A DNA stretch of 64,000 nt. It comes from Biomphalaria glabrata. Lineage: Eukaryota > Mollusca > Gastropoda > Planorbidae. Within the stretch, counting starts at the first letter, position 1. Each line of letters starts with the position of its first letter. The stretch spans positions 36,499,512 through 36,563,511 of the forward strand of contig NC_074719.1 of assembly GCF_947242115.1 (NCBI RefSeq), in the 5' to 3' direction. Positions 9,415 through 24,400 of this stretch are shown piece after piece. The position numbers were made by a program, and so were the translations under genes. The notes below the pieces were generated by a model. That model searched no databases, was not told the origin of the DNA, and saw nothing but the letters and a program-made list of their open reading frames with translations.

Positions 9415-12400
9415 ATGGAGCCAGATCGCCAAGAACAACAACAGGTTAACATTTTTTAGCTTCCCCCCAAAAGGGGAAAAGACGCTATTAGTTTTGTGTG
9501 GAATGTCTGCCCGTCCTCGTTATATATATATATCTCGTAAACTAGAAAAGATAGTGAAAATCTGACGCCATAATATTTTAGACCATTCAAAGTTCTGATG
9601 CAACCAACAGCTACTTTTTTCTTTTCTGAAAGCGAAAAATCTAATTTTTTAAATGCAAGCAGTTTTTTCATAAAAATACACCACTTTTACAACTATTTAT
9701 TAATAGTAACAAACACTGGAAGCTCTTTAGAAGGGGAGGAGACCAATTAAAATTATATATATTTTAAACAAATATATGCAAATGGTTTTAGATTTTTTGT
9801 CAAAAATTTTTGTTTATTTATAACATTTGTATTGCTAAATTATATGTAAGTTCTATTATACTAACTACTACATTTACACACAAAAAAATTGTTTTTTTTT
9901 TAAAGAGAAAAAATCTATTTAGTATACACTGTATGTAAGTTGGACATAATTTATAACAACAATTAATAAGTAGTTTTTCATATTATCGCGTGAACTGCAG
10001 TGCTTCCCGAAAGAAATAGTACACTTAACAATTTTTTTTTTAAGGAAATGTTTATTTCTTGAGGATTTGAATATAAGACCCTTTACAAAACAATTAGATC
10101 AATTAGATATTCATTAAATCAGTTAGGCCAGCTTCACATCTAACTTCACTTGCACTTTCACATATCCTTTGGTCTGCTGGACCGCTGGGGCACCACACAA
10201 TATCTGTCAACCTTCTTTCACCATTCTTCTCTGTAATTTGCCTTTGATAGAATTTCATTCTGATATTCTTTCTGAAAATATTGAAACCTGCCTTTTAACA
10301 TGCCTGGGTGGACCACTACCTGGGCCGATTTTGAGTTTGTGTTTCCACACAAACTGTCTTTGTAACCTTGTTATAATTTATAATTAAAATTAGTCTAGAG
10401 TTCTAGTTTCTAGAGATCAAGTAGATCTAGATCTATAGTAGATATAAATTATTCTATATATCATATTTAAATAATTATTATAATCTACATATATAATTCT
10501 CTTCTTCCCTCAACAGTTTAAATGAGAAGATGAAGTAAAGGAAAGATCACTCTCTTATTTCTGTGGATAGTCCACGAGAAAACAAGAATGGGGGGGGGGG
10601 GGAGAACATGTAGTCACAAAATAGCAGGGCTGACCTTGTAACCAAGAAATATCACTCTTTTTTTTTTTATTTTTTTTATTTCTATCTAACGTTAAAAAAA
10701 AAGGGGAGGGGGGGGAGTAATCTACTCAGTAGTAACTATCAAGATGACAGAGCATGCTCAAGAGTTAGGACATCATGGGAAGGTCACTCTTTTATTTTTG
10801 CAACTCGGATGGAGGGAGTTATCCTAGGTAATTTAAGAGGTGAAAGGAAAGGGGGGGGGGAAAGGGTTACCGTCACTAAATAGCAGAACCGGACTTAACC
10901 ATTGTAGAGCCCTATGAGAAACAGATTTCGCGGGGCCAAGTTTGGGTAGGGATTCGGATAATAAGTGAAAATTAAGAGCTTGTATTAGAAAATAAATTCG
11001 TCTTTGCATTTTATTCATTCTTTAGTACGTACAGATTTACTTTACGAGCCTTGCGTGTAGCGAAGTCATACAGTACATCATAAAAATTCTATTTCCTACA
11101 TAGATCACACTCAATAGCAAGAATTACCAAATGTTTCAATCTATCTATGAGCATTGTTGATCTCAAGTAATACTTCATTAGTTTGAGGCGCGAGAAGCTT
11201 CTTTCACTAGATTCCACAATTGCGGATATTGCATAATGCCATTGTTTTTTTATCGCGTTATTGGCATTTTCCATATTGAATGACACCCCAAAATGACAAT
11301 TTTCGTCTATATATTTCAGGAGATTTGTATGAGTTTTCAAAAAGATTTTAATAATTTCCGGATATTTCCAGGACTTTTTCATATATTTTGCAATTTCAGG
11401 AGATTTCCAGGACCTCCTGTTAAATCGACAGGAGGCAGTGGGAAATCTGTTATAAGTTATAAAATTGTTTAATTTAATAATTTATACACCTAAAATTAGT
11501 GCAGGTCCTATAAAAGTGCGGGGCCCACTGCGGTCGCATAGGTTGCAGTGGCCTAAGGTCGGCCCTGCAAAATAGGGGCATATGCTATGCCGCCAGTTGA
11601 CTAGTATTCTTAATAATTTGGGAGTGTCAAGTAACTCCTACTTATTACTTACGTTGCCACTATGTATCAGGCCAGGACATGGCACCCCTGACACACCATA
11701 GGCCTACTAGCGTGCCCTTTTATTACAGAAACCACGATAAAATCAGTAATAAGGAAGCTGTTTCTTATATACGTTCTTGCACAATACAATAAAACAAAGA
11801 TGTGTATATGTGTGTGTATTTGCTTTGTATTAAAACCTACTTTCATTTTTTTATTCTATTGACTTGTAACTGAAAACCTTAGAGTAAAATTTAAAATTAC
11901 ATAAAAGAAATCAATCCAAATCACTGCATTTAAATCTGGCAACCAAAGAAAAATAATATGAAATAAAAAAAAGAAGAAAAAAAAAAAAAGAAACATGTGA
12001 CCTCTGTAACTAGTGTACAGGTATAATAACATTTTAAGTTTAAAGACAGTTTTCTAAGCTGGTTGTGAAGAAATTTATTATTTATATATTTTTTTTAATA
12101 ATGTCATTTTATAAGTTAAAGTGGTATTGATGTATATTTCTGTATTCAAAATTGTGAAATAACCTTCAAATATTTTGGACTTAGGTTGTTCAATTTCAAG
12201 ATGATGCCAACAGATTCTGGCGTGAAGAAAGAGAAGAGGGTGCAGTATATCATGCTTACCTAAAGAAAGTAACATACTTGTCGCAGGCCCGTGTAAGTTA
12301 TCATACATTCCCATTAGCAGATATCTCAATAGAGCTTTAAAATGATGTAGTTATGTGGTAAATTAACTATTATTAAATTAAAAAAAACATTTCAGCTGGA

Positions 12401-15400
12401 AGATGAGAATGAAAGAAACAGTGAGTTCTCACATCTGATGTGGGAAACTCATAAAGTTAGAGTGATTCGTGCTGGCACTCTAGCCAAGTTGGTGGAGAGC
12501 CTGACCAACATTCAAGGAGAAATGGACTCCAGTTATGTCAATATTTTTCTAGCAACATACAGAACTTTTGCCACTTCTCGCCAAGTGCTGGATGCATTGA
12601 TGGAACGGTTAGTTAGCTATATTCTAGCAGTGTTATTACATTTGTAGTATTTCAATATTGTTTTAAAGAAAATTATGTTTAGAACTTAAATAAAATGAAT
12701 GTTTCTAACTTTGAATGTCATTGCAATGTAATAAAACTAACAGTGTTGTTTTTTTTTTAATTAGTGTCTGGCCACTTCCTCCTGTGTGACTTAATTTCCG
12801 CACTTCATCCCCTTTTGTATGTAATCCCCTGGTCCTCTGATCCTTTTATCTTAGAAATTTTATTTATATATAAATCAATTTTCAAGTATTTTGTGTTTAC
12901 TTATATAATAGGAAATATGCTCATGTTGGTAGTAAAAAAAATATTAGGGATAGAAAAAAATAAACTTTACAATTTAAAATTGATGCACTTATATTGATGG
13001 TAACAAAATCAAAACTTATGAAAAGAATGAACAATTAACAAATAACTATAAAGTGATAGATGACAGTAAGCATTATCATGCTTCTTCTTATTGTCCTTAT
13101 CTCTCATAAGGTGTTCACTACTTCCACCACATCTTAGCCATTGATGATAACACACTCCAAAGGATATATATCCCAACTAGCCCGCATCTTCTATTTTGTT
13201 GCCCCTTGGCAAGAAGATGAATAAGCTTTTATTCAGTGATCAATAGATAATGTTGAAATCCCCTAAATCAAACAGAATCAAATTAACTAAAAAAAAAAAG
13301 GGTCTAATAATGTTATTTAAGGCTTATTAGCTTTAATGACTAACAGTCAAGAGGAAGTGTGGTGGAGAGGGGCACAAAGACAGGGACTTAAATAATTAAT
13401 TTAGAATGGCCTTTCTAGGTTAAAAAAAGAATTATTCAGGGTGCATAGGCTATTTTTTTAAAATGTAGCAATTAATAAAATGAATTTTCCTTTTATATAT
13501 ATATATGTATATATATGTCAAAGAAAAGTTTTTATAAAAAAAGTGCACATTGCTTTTCATTTTAGATACCGATTTCTGAGGTCACAGACTAAAGTGGATA
13601 AAACAGAATTGTGTGAGAACATGCTTAGGTAATGAAGGCATGCATTGCAAATGTAGAATAAATACTTAAGTAACCATTTAATTAAATTTTGGTGACATTT
13701 ATTTTTAAATTACATAAAATGGCCAATTACTGTGAAGCTGATTATATGAAGTCTTGTAAAAAAAACACCATTTCTCTCTTGAAGGTCATTAAAATCTGTG
13801 TTATTTGTTTGGCTCGACTCCTATCCTGAAGACTTTCACATGGCTCCAGACTACACCTGCCTTCATGAGCTGCAAAAGTTTGCTAAAGACACTGCTCCTG
13901 GCTCTGGGATAGAAGCCAAAGTGAAGGAGAAGCTGGAGGCATTCAGACAAGAAGATGCAGAGATGACAGGTCAGTCAGTTTACTTTATCAGTTTGTTTAT
14001 TAAAAAGTATACAATTTTGTAAGGTTGTACAGTCAGTTGAAAAGAACCATCTAGCTACTATCTTAATATTCAACATCATCTGCTTTGAATTATAATAAAA
14101 ACTGTCTTGGAACCCCCATATTGATGCAACTATCAAAAAATAAAAAAAAAACTAATAAGGTTTATTAAAAGAAATCTATAAATCAAATAAGAACATAAAA
14201 CTAAAATGTTATTTAACCTTGATTAGGCAAATAATAGAATATGCATCCTCTATTTGGGACTCCTCAATTTAAGAAAACATTAAGAAACTGGAACAGACAC
14301 AAAGAGCAGTGAAAATTACTAAATCACTAATCACTAAATTTAGAGAGCCTTCAGGAGAGAAGACTCAAAAGTAAAGAAGCAAATTTACATAAAACACTGA
14401 ACCATAATCTTCAAATACGAAAACAAAATCAAATAAAATACTCAGAAAGACACAAAGATAAAGGCACATTCCTCGTTCTATATGCTAGGACTCCTTCTTC
14501 CCTAGTTCTATTAAAGCATGGAATGGGTTGCCTGAGCCAGCAAGGAAAACCAGTGACTTGGCAGAATTCAAGTCATTGGTTTTCATGCATGACTAGATGC
14601 ATGATGCGTAGGAAGTAATCATCTTCTTTTTTGAAGTTATGTTTGTATTATATAAGATAAGATACATTTGAAGCTGTCATTAAATAAAATACAAATCTGT
14701 ATCATACGATCCACTCATTTTCCTCTATAAGTAAATGTCCCTATTTAATTTAATAAACAGAAATAAAATAAAATATTGCCATCACTGACCAACAATTTTG
14801 ACTGCATTGTTTTCTGCTACTTGTCTTCTCATGATCTCCAACTTCATTTGGTCTATTTATGTGGAAGCGTGGTCAAGAGGCTAAGTACGCTTGAACTTGG
14901 CTTGGCATGGCTACCTATGAAGGGGGCTCGAGGTTCGACACCAGACTCGAGCAGAGTTGTGTTTACTGAGCGCCTAATGGCAGCACGAAAAACTTTCTAC
15001 CAGATACCCTCTCCCCGCACAGGTCCACAAGTGAGATTGGACCGTAGCGCTCTGAGCATGCTATAAGCATGAAAGTAGCACTACATAAAAGCTATTATAA
15101 TAATAATGTGTATTTAAATGGTAATAACTTGGGGGACTACATTACTATGTAAATATTACTTTCATGTTTTAGACTCAAATGGTAATTATACCCAAGAAGT
15201 GTTCTGTACGTTTAAAGTCTTTTTGTTTGACTGAAAGAATAACTTAGCGCATTCCTACCATCTTTTTTTTTTAAACTGTACCACAGCTCGGCAGCTGGAG
15301 CTCTCATTTTCCCTGACAGATGGAAGTGGTCATCCACCAGACACAGATAGCAGCAAATCTTTAGCTCTGCTGGATATCTCTTGTAGGAAAATAGCAGAGC

Positions 15401-18400
15401 AGCTGACATTCAAGGATGCTGTAAGTACATTTAAAATAGCTTTGTATACTACTCCCAACATGGAAAAACAAAATGTGTTATGTCTGTACATTAGTTACAA
15501 GTTTGTCGTGACCTTACTTTTTTCATGTTAAGGGGAGTCAATCAAGTCCTAATTCTACTGTTTTGAAATAATTCTCAAATAAAATGTTGATTATTAATAT
15601 TTCTTTGTTGTATATTTATTGGCTTTATATTCTAACACATGAGATGAATTCACTCAACCCTTCTTCTGCCTGAAGGTTCCTTCACGTATGAGACCATTCT
15701 GGATTTCCCATTCCACCCACTAACTGGGAAGGCCAAGGCCTAAAATCTCGGGGAATTTTTTCATATTTATATTAGGTTCTAACTCGAACTGTTTTCAGTC
15801 TTTTGTTTTTTTCTAACAGTGTTATATTTCATGTAAGTTTCATGCTATGTATTCATGACATAAATCATCATCACCATTCTCTGTATTCCCATGATCTCTA
15901 TGAATGATCACCTTCATTGTCAGTTATTTTCTTCATCCCTCCTTCTACTTGTAGTCTGCTTTTTACAGCTGAGCTGCAGGCTGGTTTTTTTTTTTAGCAT
16001 TAAAGGAAAAAATAGCATGCTGTTTTTTTTAAACTGTTCTGTTTTTTTTAGCTGTTCTGTACTACCATACAGAGTTTTGGTTATGTTGGGTTCTTGTGGT
16101 AGTTAGGGTCTGCCTAAGATGAATTAAATTGATCTATTCATAGAGGATTAGAATGACAGTTTCTACTGATGGAGGTGCAGTGTTTATCTTTTAAGGTGAA
16201 AATTTAAAGGTTTTCATAGTTGGAAGATTGTAGATAGCTCTTTACTGGGGGAGAAAAATTGATATTGTCCAATTATTTTTTTGGCATGGTCATTTCTCTG
16301 AAAATGATGCCCATTTGATTAAATGCCAGTTACATGACCTACCAACTTTAAAAAACTCTTAATTGTGGTTTCTTTCAATAGAATTTAATAATTTGTTCCA
16401 ACAGGATCTGTTTCGTAAAGTGATCCCACACCACTGTCTTGGGGCCTATTGGAGCCGGAGAGATAAAGAAGGTCAGTGTGATGCCCCCAGCATTCAGGCC
16501 ACCATCCAGCAATTCAACAATGTATCACGACGTGTTATAGCCACCATACTTAAAACCAGAGAGCTGAAAACTGCCCAGAGGGCAAAGGTCATACAGAAGT
16601 GGATAATGATTGCTCAGGTTAGAATGGCAAAAAAACTACTGGTAACCCACAGTCAATAATTTTTGCTCTTTTATGAGTTGTCTTATCATTTTCTGAGTAA
16701 TACAGTAAATAAAGTTATTGGTTGTATTAATTTGGTCAAGGTGTAGCTAGAGGATGAAAAAACATAATTTTAAAAACAAAATCAGACCTGAAAGTATAGT
16801 GTGACTTTGTTGCATAAAACTTCTGATCATCACTGATTTGTCACTATATAAGGGCTTTCACTAGAAAAGCAACTGATTGTCTTGAGGACCCACTGAAATC
16901 CACACATTGATAACTTGAGGTTCAAGGTGAAATTCTTTTTAGACTCAAGCCACAGAATAAAAAAAAAAGAAATTGACATTGAACAAAATAGAAGTCACAG
17001 TAATAATTACAATATTTATGATTCAACGTTAATCTGGTATAAATATTAATTGACATACACTGAACTTGACTGACTGAAAGATTCCAGCTATGCAGGTTTT
17101 TATTTCTTTTAGCTAGACTTTTCTAGAAGCCGCGGTAGCTTTCAAAGCTTTCATAGAAGTTGCCTTCACGCTGGCCATTTGAAGTTGTTTACTATTGCTC
17201 AAGGTCTTAACTGTAAATTTATAGTAGTATTTATTTTTTCCTTTAACTTACTTTGTTTTATTCTACCCTCTTTACGGAATACCTTGTTGGGTGTGACTAT
17301 CTAATATTTTCCTGCATGTTTCACTACTACAAATAGTTTCTTGAATAGCTATGAGCTGACATAGATTACATAATGTAAATTCTTCCATTTGTGATTTGAA
17401 TTCTCGAATATTATTCATTGTATCTCAAATGATAGTTTTTCCTTGTTTTAAATTGACCTACTAGTAATACACTAAAACATTATTATTATTATTATTATTT
17501 TCATTTTTCGTTCTTGTTTTTAAATCTACTTTTCAAGGATCTTCGTGAGTTGAAAAACTTTTCTTCACTGAAAGCCATCATCACAGGACTACAGTCTCAT
17601 CCTGTGTACAGGCTGAAAAAAACTTGGGCGGTTTTATCAAAGTAAGTGTAGCGAAATTAGTTCTACAGTTTGCCTCGTCTTTTCATTGTAACCAGTTCTA
17701 ACCAGCTGCTGTGCTGCGAGCTCTTTTGCAGTCCCTAGTAAACTTGCAATTTGTAGGGCAGATAATGTAAAGGTCATCTGTTTCTATGGTTAGCTACAGT
17801 GTCATGTTGCCCTAAAGATCCCCAAATTAAAAATCCCATTCTTTACCAGGATTCAAACGCTGGACCCCTCGCTTAGAAGCCAAGTGCTTTACCACTCAGC
17901 CACTGTGCCTTCTTGCAGTCCCCAACTAAAATATTGCATGATGTCCTCCTCTTCTGCTAGTAGGCTATCATACCTGGTGTTGATAAAACAAATTCTGAGA
18001 CTAAAAGACAAAAATACTCAGAGTATGAAATATTTGTATGTTTATTAATTTATGATGTGTATAGGTATATAAATAAATATTTTTTATTTCTCTGCAGAGA
18101 TGCAATGGTTCTATTTGAAGAACTCAGTGAAATATTCTCTGTAGAGAACAATCAAATCAACTCAAGAGAGTTACTTATGAAAGTAAGAATGACATTTTTT
18201 TTTCTCATTGCTATTGTGACCTTGTTTTAAATTTCTTTCATAGTTAACCCTTAAGACGCGTGTGGTAGTTTAGCCTCTAAGCACTAGAGATGTAAATCCA
18301 TTTTGTATGCACTCTAATAAAAAAGCTCAGCACTTCAAAGGTTAAGTGAACAACTCTTAATTTGAGTACTTTATAAAGTAATCCAAGTTTTGGATTTGCG

Positions 18401-21400
18401 GAAGCTATGTTAAATTTATATAAAAGGTTTACAATGATATGAATTTCTCCGCAGGAAGCCACAGCCAAATTCCCTGACCTAGATTCACAGAGCAAAAGCT
18501 TAAAGAGAAAAAATTTACAAAAGCGAAGATCCTGGATAGATAATGTAGGTTTTTTTTTCTTTTCTAATTTTGCAAGTCATAATGATGCAGTTTTTATACA
18601 GTTCAGTGATATTTTATTGTTTTTAACTCTCTAAATTTACATTTAAATAAATCCAGTAGACCTATCACTATGTATCTTTTTCATTTTACATAAAATTCTG
18701 CTAACAAAACAACAATAAATATTTGTAAGCCGATTTCATTTTAAGAAACCAAATAAAAAAAGAAACAAACAAAATATATTCAAAAAGAGACTACAATGTT
18801 TATTTTTTTTTTTTACAAAACATATTTTCTTATTACTCTTCAAATCTATACATCATCCAGGGAATAGTTCAGGGTACTGTTCCTTATCTGGGGACATTCC
18901 TGACTGACCTGACTATGATAGACACTGCTTATCCAGACTGCACCGAAGAAGGCCTTATTAACTTTGAGAAGCGTAGGAAGGAGTTTGAAGTGCTGGCTCA
19001 GCTTCGTCTCCTTCAGTCTGCGGCATCCATCTACAATATTGCAGAGGACAGCAGTTTCTGGCGTTGGTTCAACTCTATCACCACATATGCTGACTTGGAA
19101 AGGTAACTGTACCTTGTAAATGAAAATTATAAACAAAGAAAACATTAAAAAAAAAATAACTTACTAGCACACCCCTTATTTCTTATTTTCACTTTCTTTG
19201 TCAGATAAGGTAGTAATTAATGACTTGAGTTTATAGTTAAGTTAGCTTTTTCATACAAAAATTGCTTAGTTTTGAAATGTTAAAGAAAAATTTTGTTTTT
19301 CTTTCACCAGTCACGAATTGTCCTGCTCCCTTGAGCCTCAGTCAGAAAGTCTGGCTAAAATAAAAAAAAAGTCTGCCAGGTAAGATTTAATTTTTATAAC
19401 TTTTTTTCAGTACAAATTGATAATAAGGCTTTTTTTTTTAGCTATTAATAATAACAAAAATCATTTAGTAAAGAGCAACCATATGTGGCAGATAGATGTA
19501 CATGAGGCAGATAGATGTACCTGAGGCAGATAGATGTACATGAGACAGATAGATGTACATGAGGCAGATAGATGTACATGAGGCAGATAGATGTACATGA
19601 GACAGATAGATGTACATGAGACAGATAGATGTACATGAGACAGATAGATGTACCTGAGGCAGATAGATGTACATGAGACAGATAGATGTACATGAGGCAG
19701 ATAGATGTACATGAGACAGATAGATGTACATGAGGCAGATAGATGTACATGAGACAGATAGATGTACCTGAGGCAGATAGATGTACATGAGACAGATAGA
19801 TGTACATGAGACAGATAGATGTACCTGAGGCAGATAGATGTACATGAGACAGATAGATGTACATGAGGCAGATAGATGTACATGAGACAGATAGATGTAC
19901 ATGAGGCAGATAGATGTACATGAGACAGATAGATGTACATGAGGCAGAGGTTGTCAAATATTTAATTACAACATTTTCTCTACTCTGTTTCTTACCATTT
20001 AGTGATAAAATCTGAAACGAAAGAATCTCATCTTTTTTTTTAAATCTGTTTGGGGACAAAATTATTATTATTTTGTTCTTCATTTAATTAACCTTTGAAC
20101 TAATTTTTTTTACCATTTTATTTCATTTATTAAATTATATTTATGGACCTTGGGTTATTTGGACAATTTTCTGAGCTTCTGAAAAGTATGAGAAGAATTA
20201 TTTTCCATCACACAAATGCTGATATTCCATCATTGGTATTCCTGTTCAAAAGTATTGTTATGACAAACTTGACCACACAAAACTTCACACGTGCATTTAC
20301 AGGACCTTAGAATTTCATTCCTTGTTCATTCACTTTTTTTATACAGTAAAAAGTTTAGTTATGAATTATGATGCACTTTATGGATGTCATTTTTCTTTTA
20401 AAAATACAATCTTACTGTCACTTTTCAGTATGTAATGTTGATATCGGCTTTACCTTGTTAATAATTGGTCACTCTAAAGCATTTTTTTCTATTGGATAAA
20501 TCTGTGTCTTTTCTTTTTTTACCTGTGATGTAAATTCACTGACATTTTCCAGAATGTTTTGTTTTTTTAATCCCTTTCCATTTGCTAAGCACAAGGCTCA
20601 TAGAATAAATCTATGTTTGAAACAATTGTTTTGTTTTTACTAATGTCATCTTTTTTTTTTTTTTCTCTTTGTTCAGTATTTAAATTTTCATTATTTATTT
20701 GTATAATTTGTTAAAAATAATTCTAAATATTTTAATATTTAAAAGTCATTCTTAAATAGTTATTGAAAGTATTTCTTTTACAGAAGGGTGTTTATAATAG
20801 TCACTAAAAATTAGTATACATTATTTTTTTATTTTTTTTTTATTGTCATAATGAAAATCATTGCTTTAAAATTTCACCACATAAAGCACAGATATAAAAT
20901 GAAGTCAACTTGAAAAGGAATTATGGGATAAATAATTTTATGTAAATTCCTATTGATTCAATATTGATTAAATTTTTAAGTACAATTAATGTTAAAAAAA
21001 AAGTTAATCAGTAAAATATTAGTGAAAACTTTTGTTGGAAGACTACTAATGTTAAGCTATTAAGATGGAGTTTTTTTTTGAAAGACCAGGGGGGATAATC
21101 GATGTGCTTACATTGTCTGTCTCACTCGGCACAGCCCACATACTTATAATAGAATGTTTAGAACTCCAACCTGTGTGCCTGCACTTTGTTGGCTTACAAT
21201 TTTGATCTGTTTATCTTTTGATTATGCATGCTCGGCAGTATTAATGGACCACATTTGAAAAGGAGGGTGTCGGCAGCTAAACTGTATGCTTGTTTTGCCT
21301 GCCGATCCCGCTTCTCGGAGCCCAATATGTCCTCATCCAGCTTGGAGGACAACCGGGCACCCTATGACCAGCAGGATTGGTAAGTGCTTGATCAATGGTT

Positions 21401-24400
21401 GTTTGTCTTAAGGGCCCCTGCTGATCATCTGAGTTGTCAGGTTTTTTTTTTTTTTTTGTTGTTGTTTTTATTTGGTTTAAAACTTAAAATGATAAAAGTT
21501 AATGTAACATTGAACTAAGAGTTAATGCATTGAATTGATTAGCATTGAAAGTCCTTTTGCAATTAGAAATCAGATGCTGAGTTGTACTAAGGTTTGGGAA
21601 AAAACAAACATTTTTAATAGGAGAACTAACTGTTTTTTCTGAGTAAAAGTATGATTTTGTAGGGATCGGGTTAGGTTTTCAGACGCTTGCTTGACCAACA
21701 CAACAGTTGGCCGGGTTACGGGATATTTAGGTGACACTGCTTTGGTGGTCATTTTGGCGATGCTGTTTTGGCAATGTAATCTTTTGGCACTAAATTTGTA
21801 GAGATTTATTGTAAATTAATTTAGATATGTGTTTCAAAAGATTGATACATGTTTTTTTTTTGTTTTGCATGTGTCTTTCTGTTTCAGTTATTTACATTTT
21901 TATGTGTTAAATTTTCCTGTTTGATATTAGATGTTTGGTGGGCCATTAAATGGTCACTCCATATGTCATCATTTATGATACATGGGATTTAATACTATTA
22001 ATTGAAAAATCATTAAGTGGCTTTTTATTTTGGAACCTGACCTAAGCTGTAATGTGATACCAACAAGTTTGATGGGAAGTGCAGGGTGAGAATAATATTG
22101 TTCTCTACCTTAAAATACCACATATCCTGAAGTTTAATGGGATTTTGGAGGAGCTTTATTAATTGTCCATTCATCATGTTCTTTGAGAATCTGATTTGTT
22201 ATATTTAGAACCATTTATTCCTTAAATATTCAAAACTTAAAAAAAAATTTTTTTTATAAAACAAATTTTTGTTGTTCTTTTTTAAATATTTAGGTTTATT
22301 TTTCATTTAGAAAATATGTTTATCATAAAATGTTTTTTCTAAAATAGCAACATAACTCTTGGTGCCAAAATAGCAGTGCCAAAGCGGCTACGCCAAAACG
22401 TCACCTACTGCAACAGCTTTGGCAGATTGTGTAAAATAGCTTATTAGGGTTAGGAAAAAGGTTACCATGTTAAACTGTCATGTTTGTAAATGTAACACAT
22501 CAGCCCACAGTTATGTCAGCTGGGTGGGTGTTGGTTAAACATGGTAGACCCATTTGGTATTTGTTAGAATTTTAAAAACAAAGGATGGTAAGACAGAGAA
22601 ATTGGAGAAGAATTTGTTTTATACTGACAAGTCCCAGAGTTTTGCTGTCACTCAGTTGTTTTTAAATGACATGTAATAAAACCTGGTCTAGGATGGAGTT
22701 TCAAAGACGACTAAAACTATATGTTGAGCTAGTCACCATATCTAGATTTAGGTCAAGTTCTTAAAATCTGCCTCTAAATCTACTTGAGATATTGTCTACA
22801 CATTTTTAAAAAATTCAATGTTAAATCACCTTGATGTCCTTAATTCAATGTCTGAAATTGGACATCATGGCTCTCCTCCTCTACACAGTTTGTTAGTTTG
22901 TCAGATCAAACTAGGTCTACGTTGCCCATTTTAAAGTGGCCAATGCAATGATTAAATGGTAGATTAAATGAACAGCAGGGCTCCTAGCAGACAAACAAGG
23001 TGGTGTCAGCCTGGTTGTAGTTAGTAGTCCAGCTTTGAATGTTTAGTTGCTTTGCTGCAGCTTTTTTGTAACCAGATTTTTAGGTGGCAAAACTTTCTAT
23101 ATCTTCTTTTTTCTTTTTACTAATTTAACTTCATTTTAAGTACTGAATATTTTTTTTTGGTCTTTCTTTCTTTTTTTTTTTAACTCATGCTTTCTTTTTT
23201 TCTTTGTATCTCAATTTCAGCTTAAAATTTTTTATTTCCATGTTAACAAGTTAAGTCAATTTTCTGTAGGTACTAGTGAAAGAAAATGATGAATTTGTAA
23301 TTTGTCTTAGTCATTCATTACTGATAATTTGATCAAACTTGAATTTTTAGGGTTAAAGTAATAACAAATGTTTCAATTAGTATTTGTGTTTGGCTATTAT
23401 TTTCTTTTAATCTTATTTGTGTGCTTTATTTTGTTTTAATTTTTTATTTCATTAATTCATTTTATTCCTTTATTTAGTCTTGCCAAAGAACACTAGGGAC
23501 AAACTAAAGAGAGACAGTAGAATGAAAATGTTACACAAGAATTGAGTGCTGAATGTGTCTTGGTATTTTCAAAAGTTAAATCTCATGACCCAAGTGTTGC
23601 ATGCTGGGAATCTTTATTTAAAAGTTGAAAGTTTACCTTTCAAACCTTGCAATCTATAGGGCAGATGATGTAAAGAAGCTCATCTGTTTCTGTGGCCCAC
23701 AGTTAATGAAGGTGTCATGTGGCCAGCACAACGACCAACCGCTTTTATATTTCACCAACTTTTGTCAGGTACCCATTAGAGCTAGGTGAACTCACAGGCG
23801 CCCAAAGATCCTGAAATTGAAAATCCCAGTCTTCATTAGGATTTGAACACTGGACCCTCGATTTGGAAACCAAGCACTTTACCTCTCATCTACCGCACCT
23901 CTGATCTTTGTTAGGTCAAGAGATAAAGTAGATCCTCATTATGGAACAAAAGATTTTAATCCAAGTAAAAATCATGAAAAGATTGAACACAAACACTATA
24001 TAGCAAGCCATAATACACTTTATAACTCTAAGTCAATAATATATTCTCCAAAAGTAGACTTATGAAGATTTTATTATAAACTAAACAAAAAAATTTTTTG
24101 AACTGAGAAACAAGTCTCGTATATATATTTAGGTTTCCAAACCTAAAGTTCAAGAAAGTACTCCTGCTGGAAACAAATTATTTCCCTTCTATATAGAAGC
24201 TAAAAACTTTGAGAAGCCAATGTATAATAAACTTTCTTTGTACACTTCTGTTTGGACCTTGACACGTACACAATGTGACTATTCACTTAGTCTTTGTTTT
24301 CGAATGTCTCTGTTGTGTGATATAATCATCAAGTCCAATATTCTATTAGATCTATAAGTCTCCTACATTTTTATACAAATCATTTTTTTTTTTTTGGTTG

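Noticed and set aside
14865-14945. tRNA gene suggested by A- and B-box-like sequence
   Set aside because: The sequence does not fold into a proper cloverleaf by eye, and the same body recurs as a SINE elsewhere.
19445-20083. 212-codon and shorter minus-strand ORFs
   Set aside because: All three frames of the same strand are open because of the 19-bp array inside an RGL intron; the residues simply cycle.
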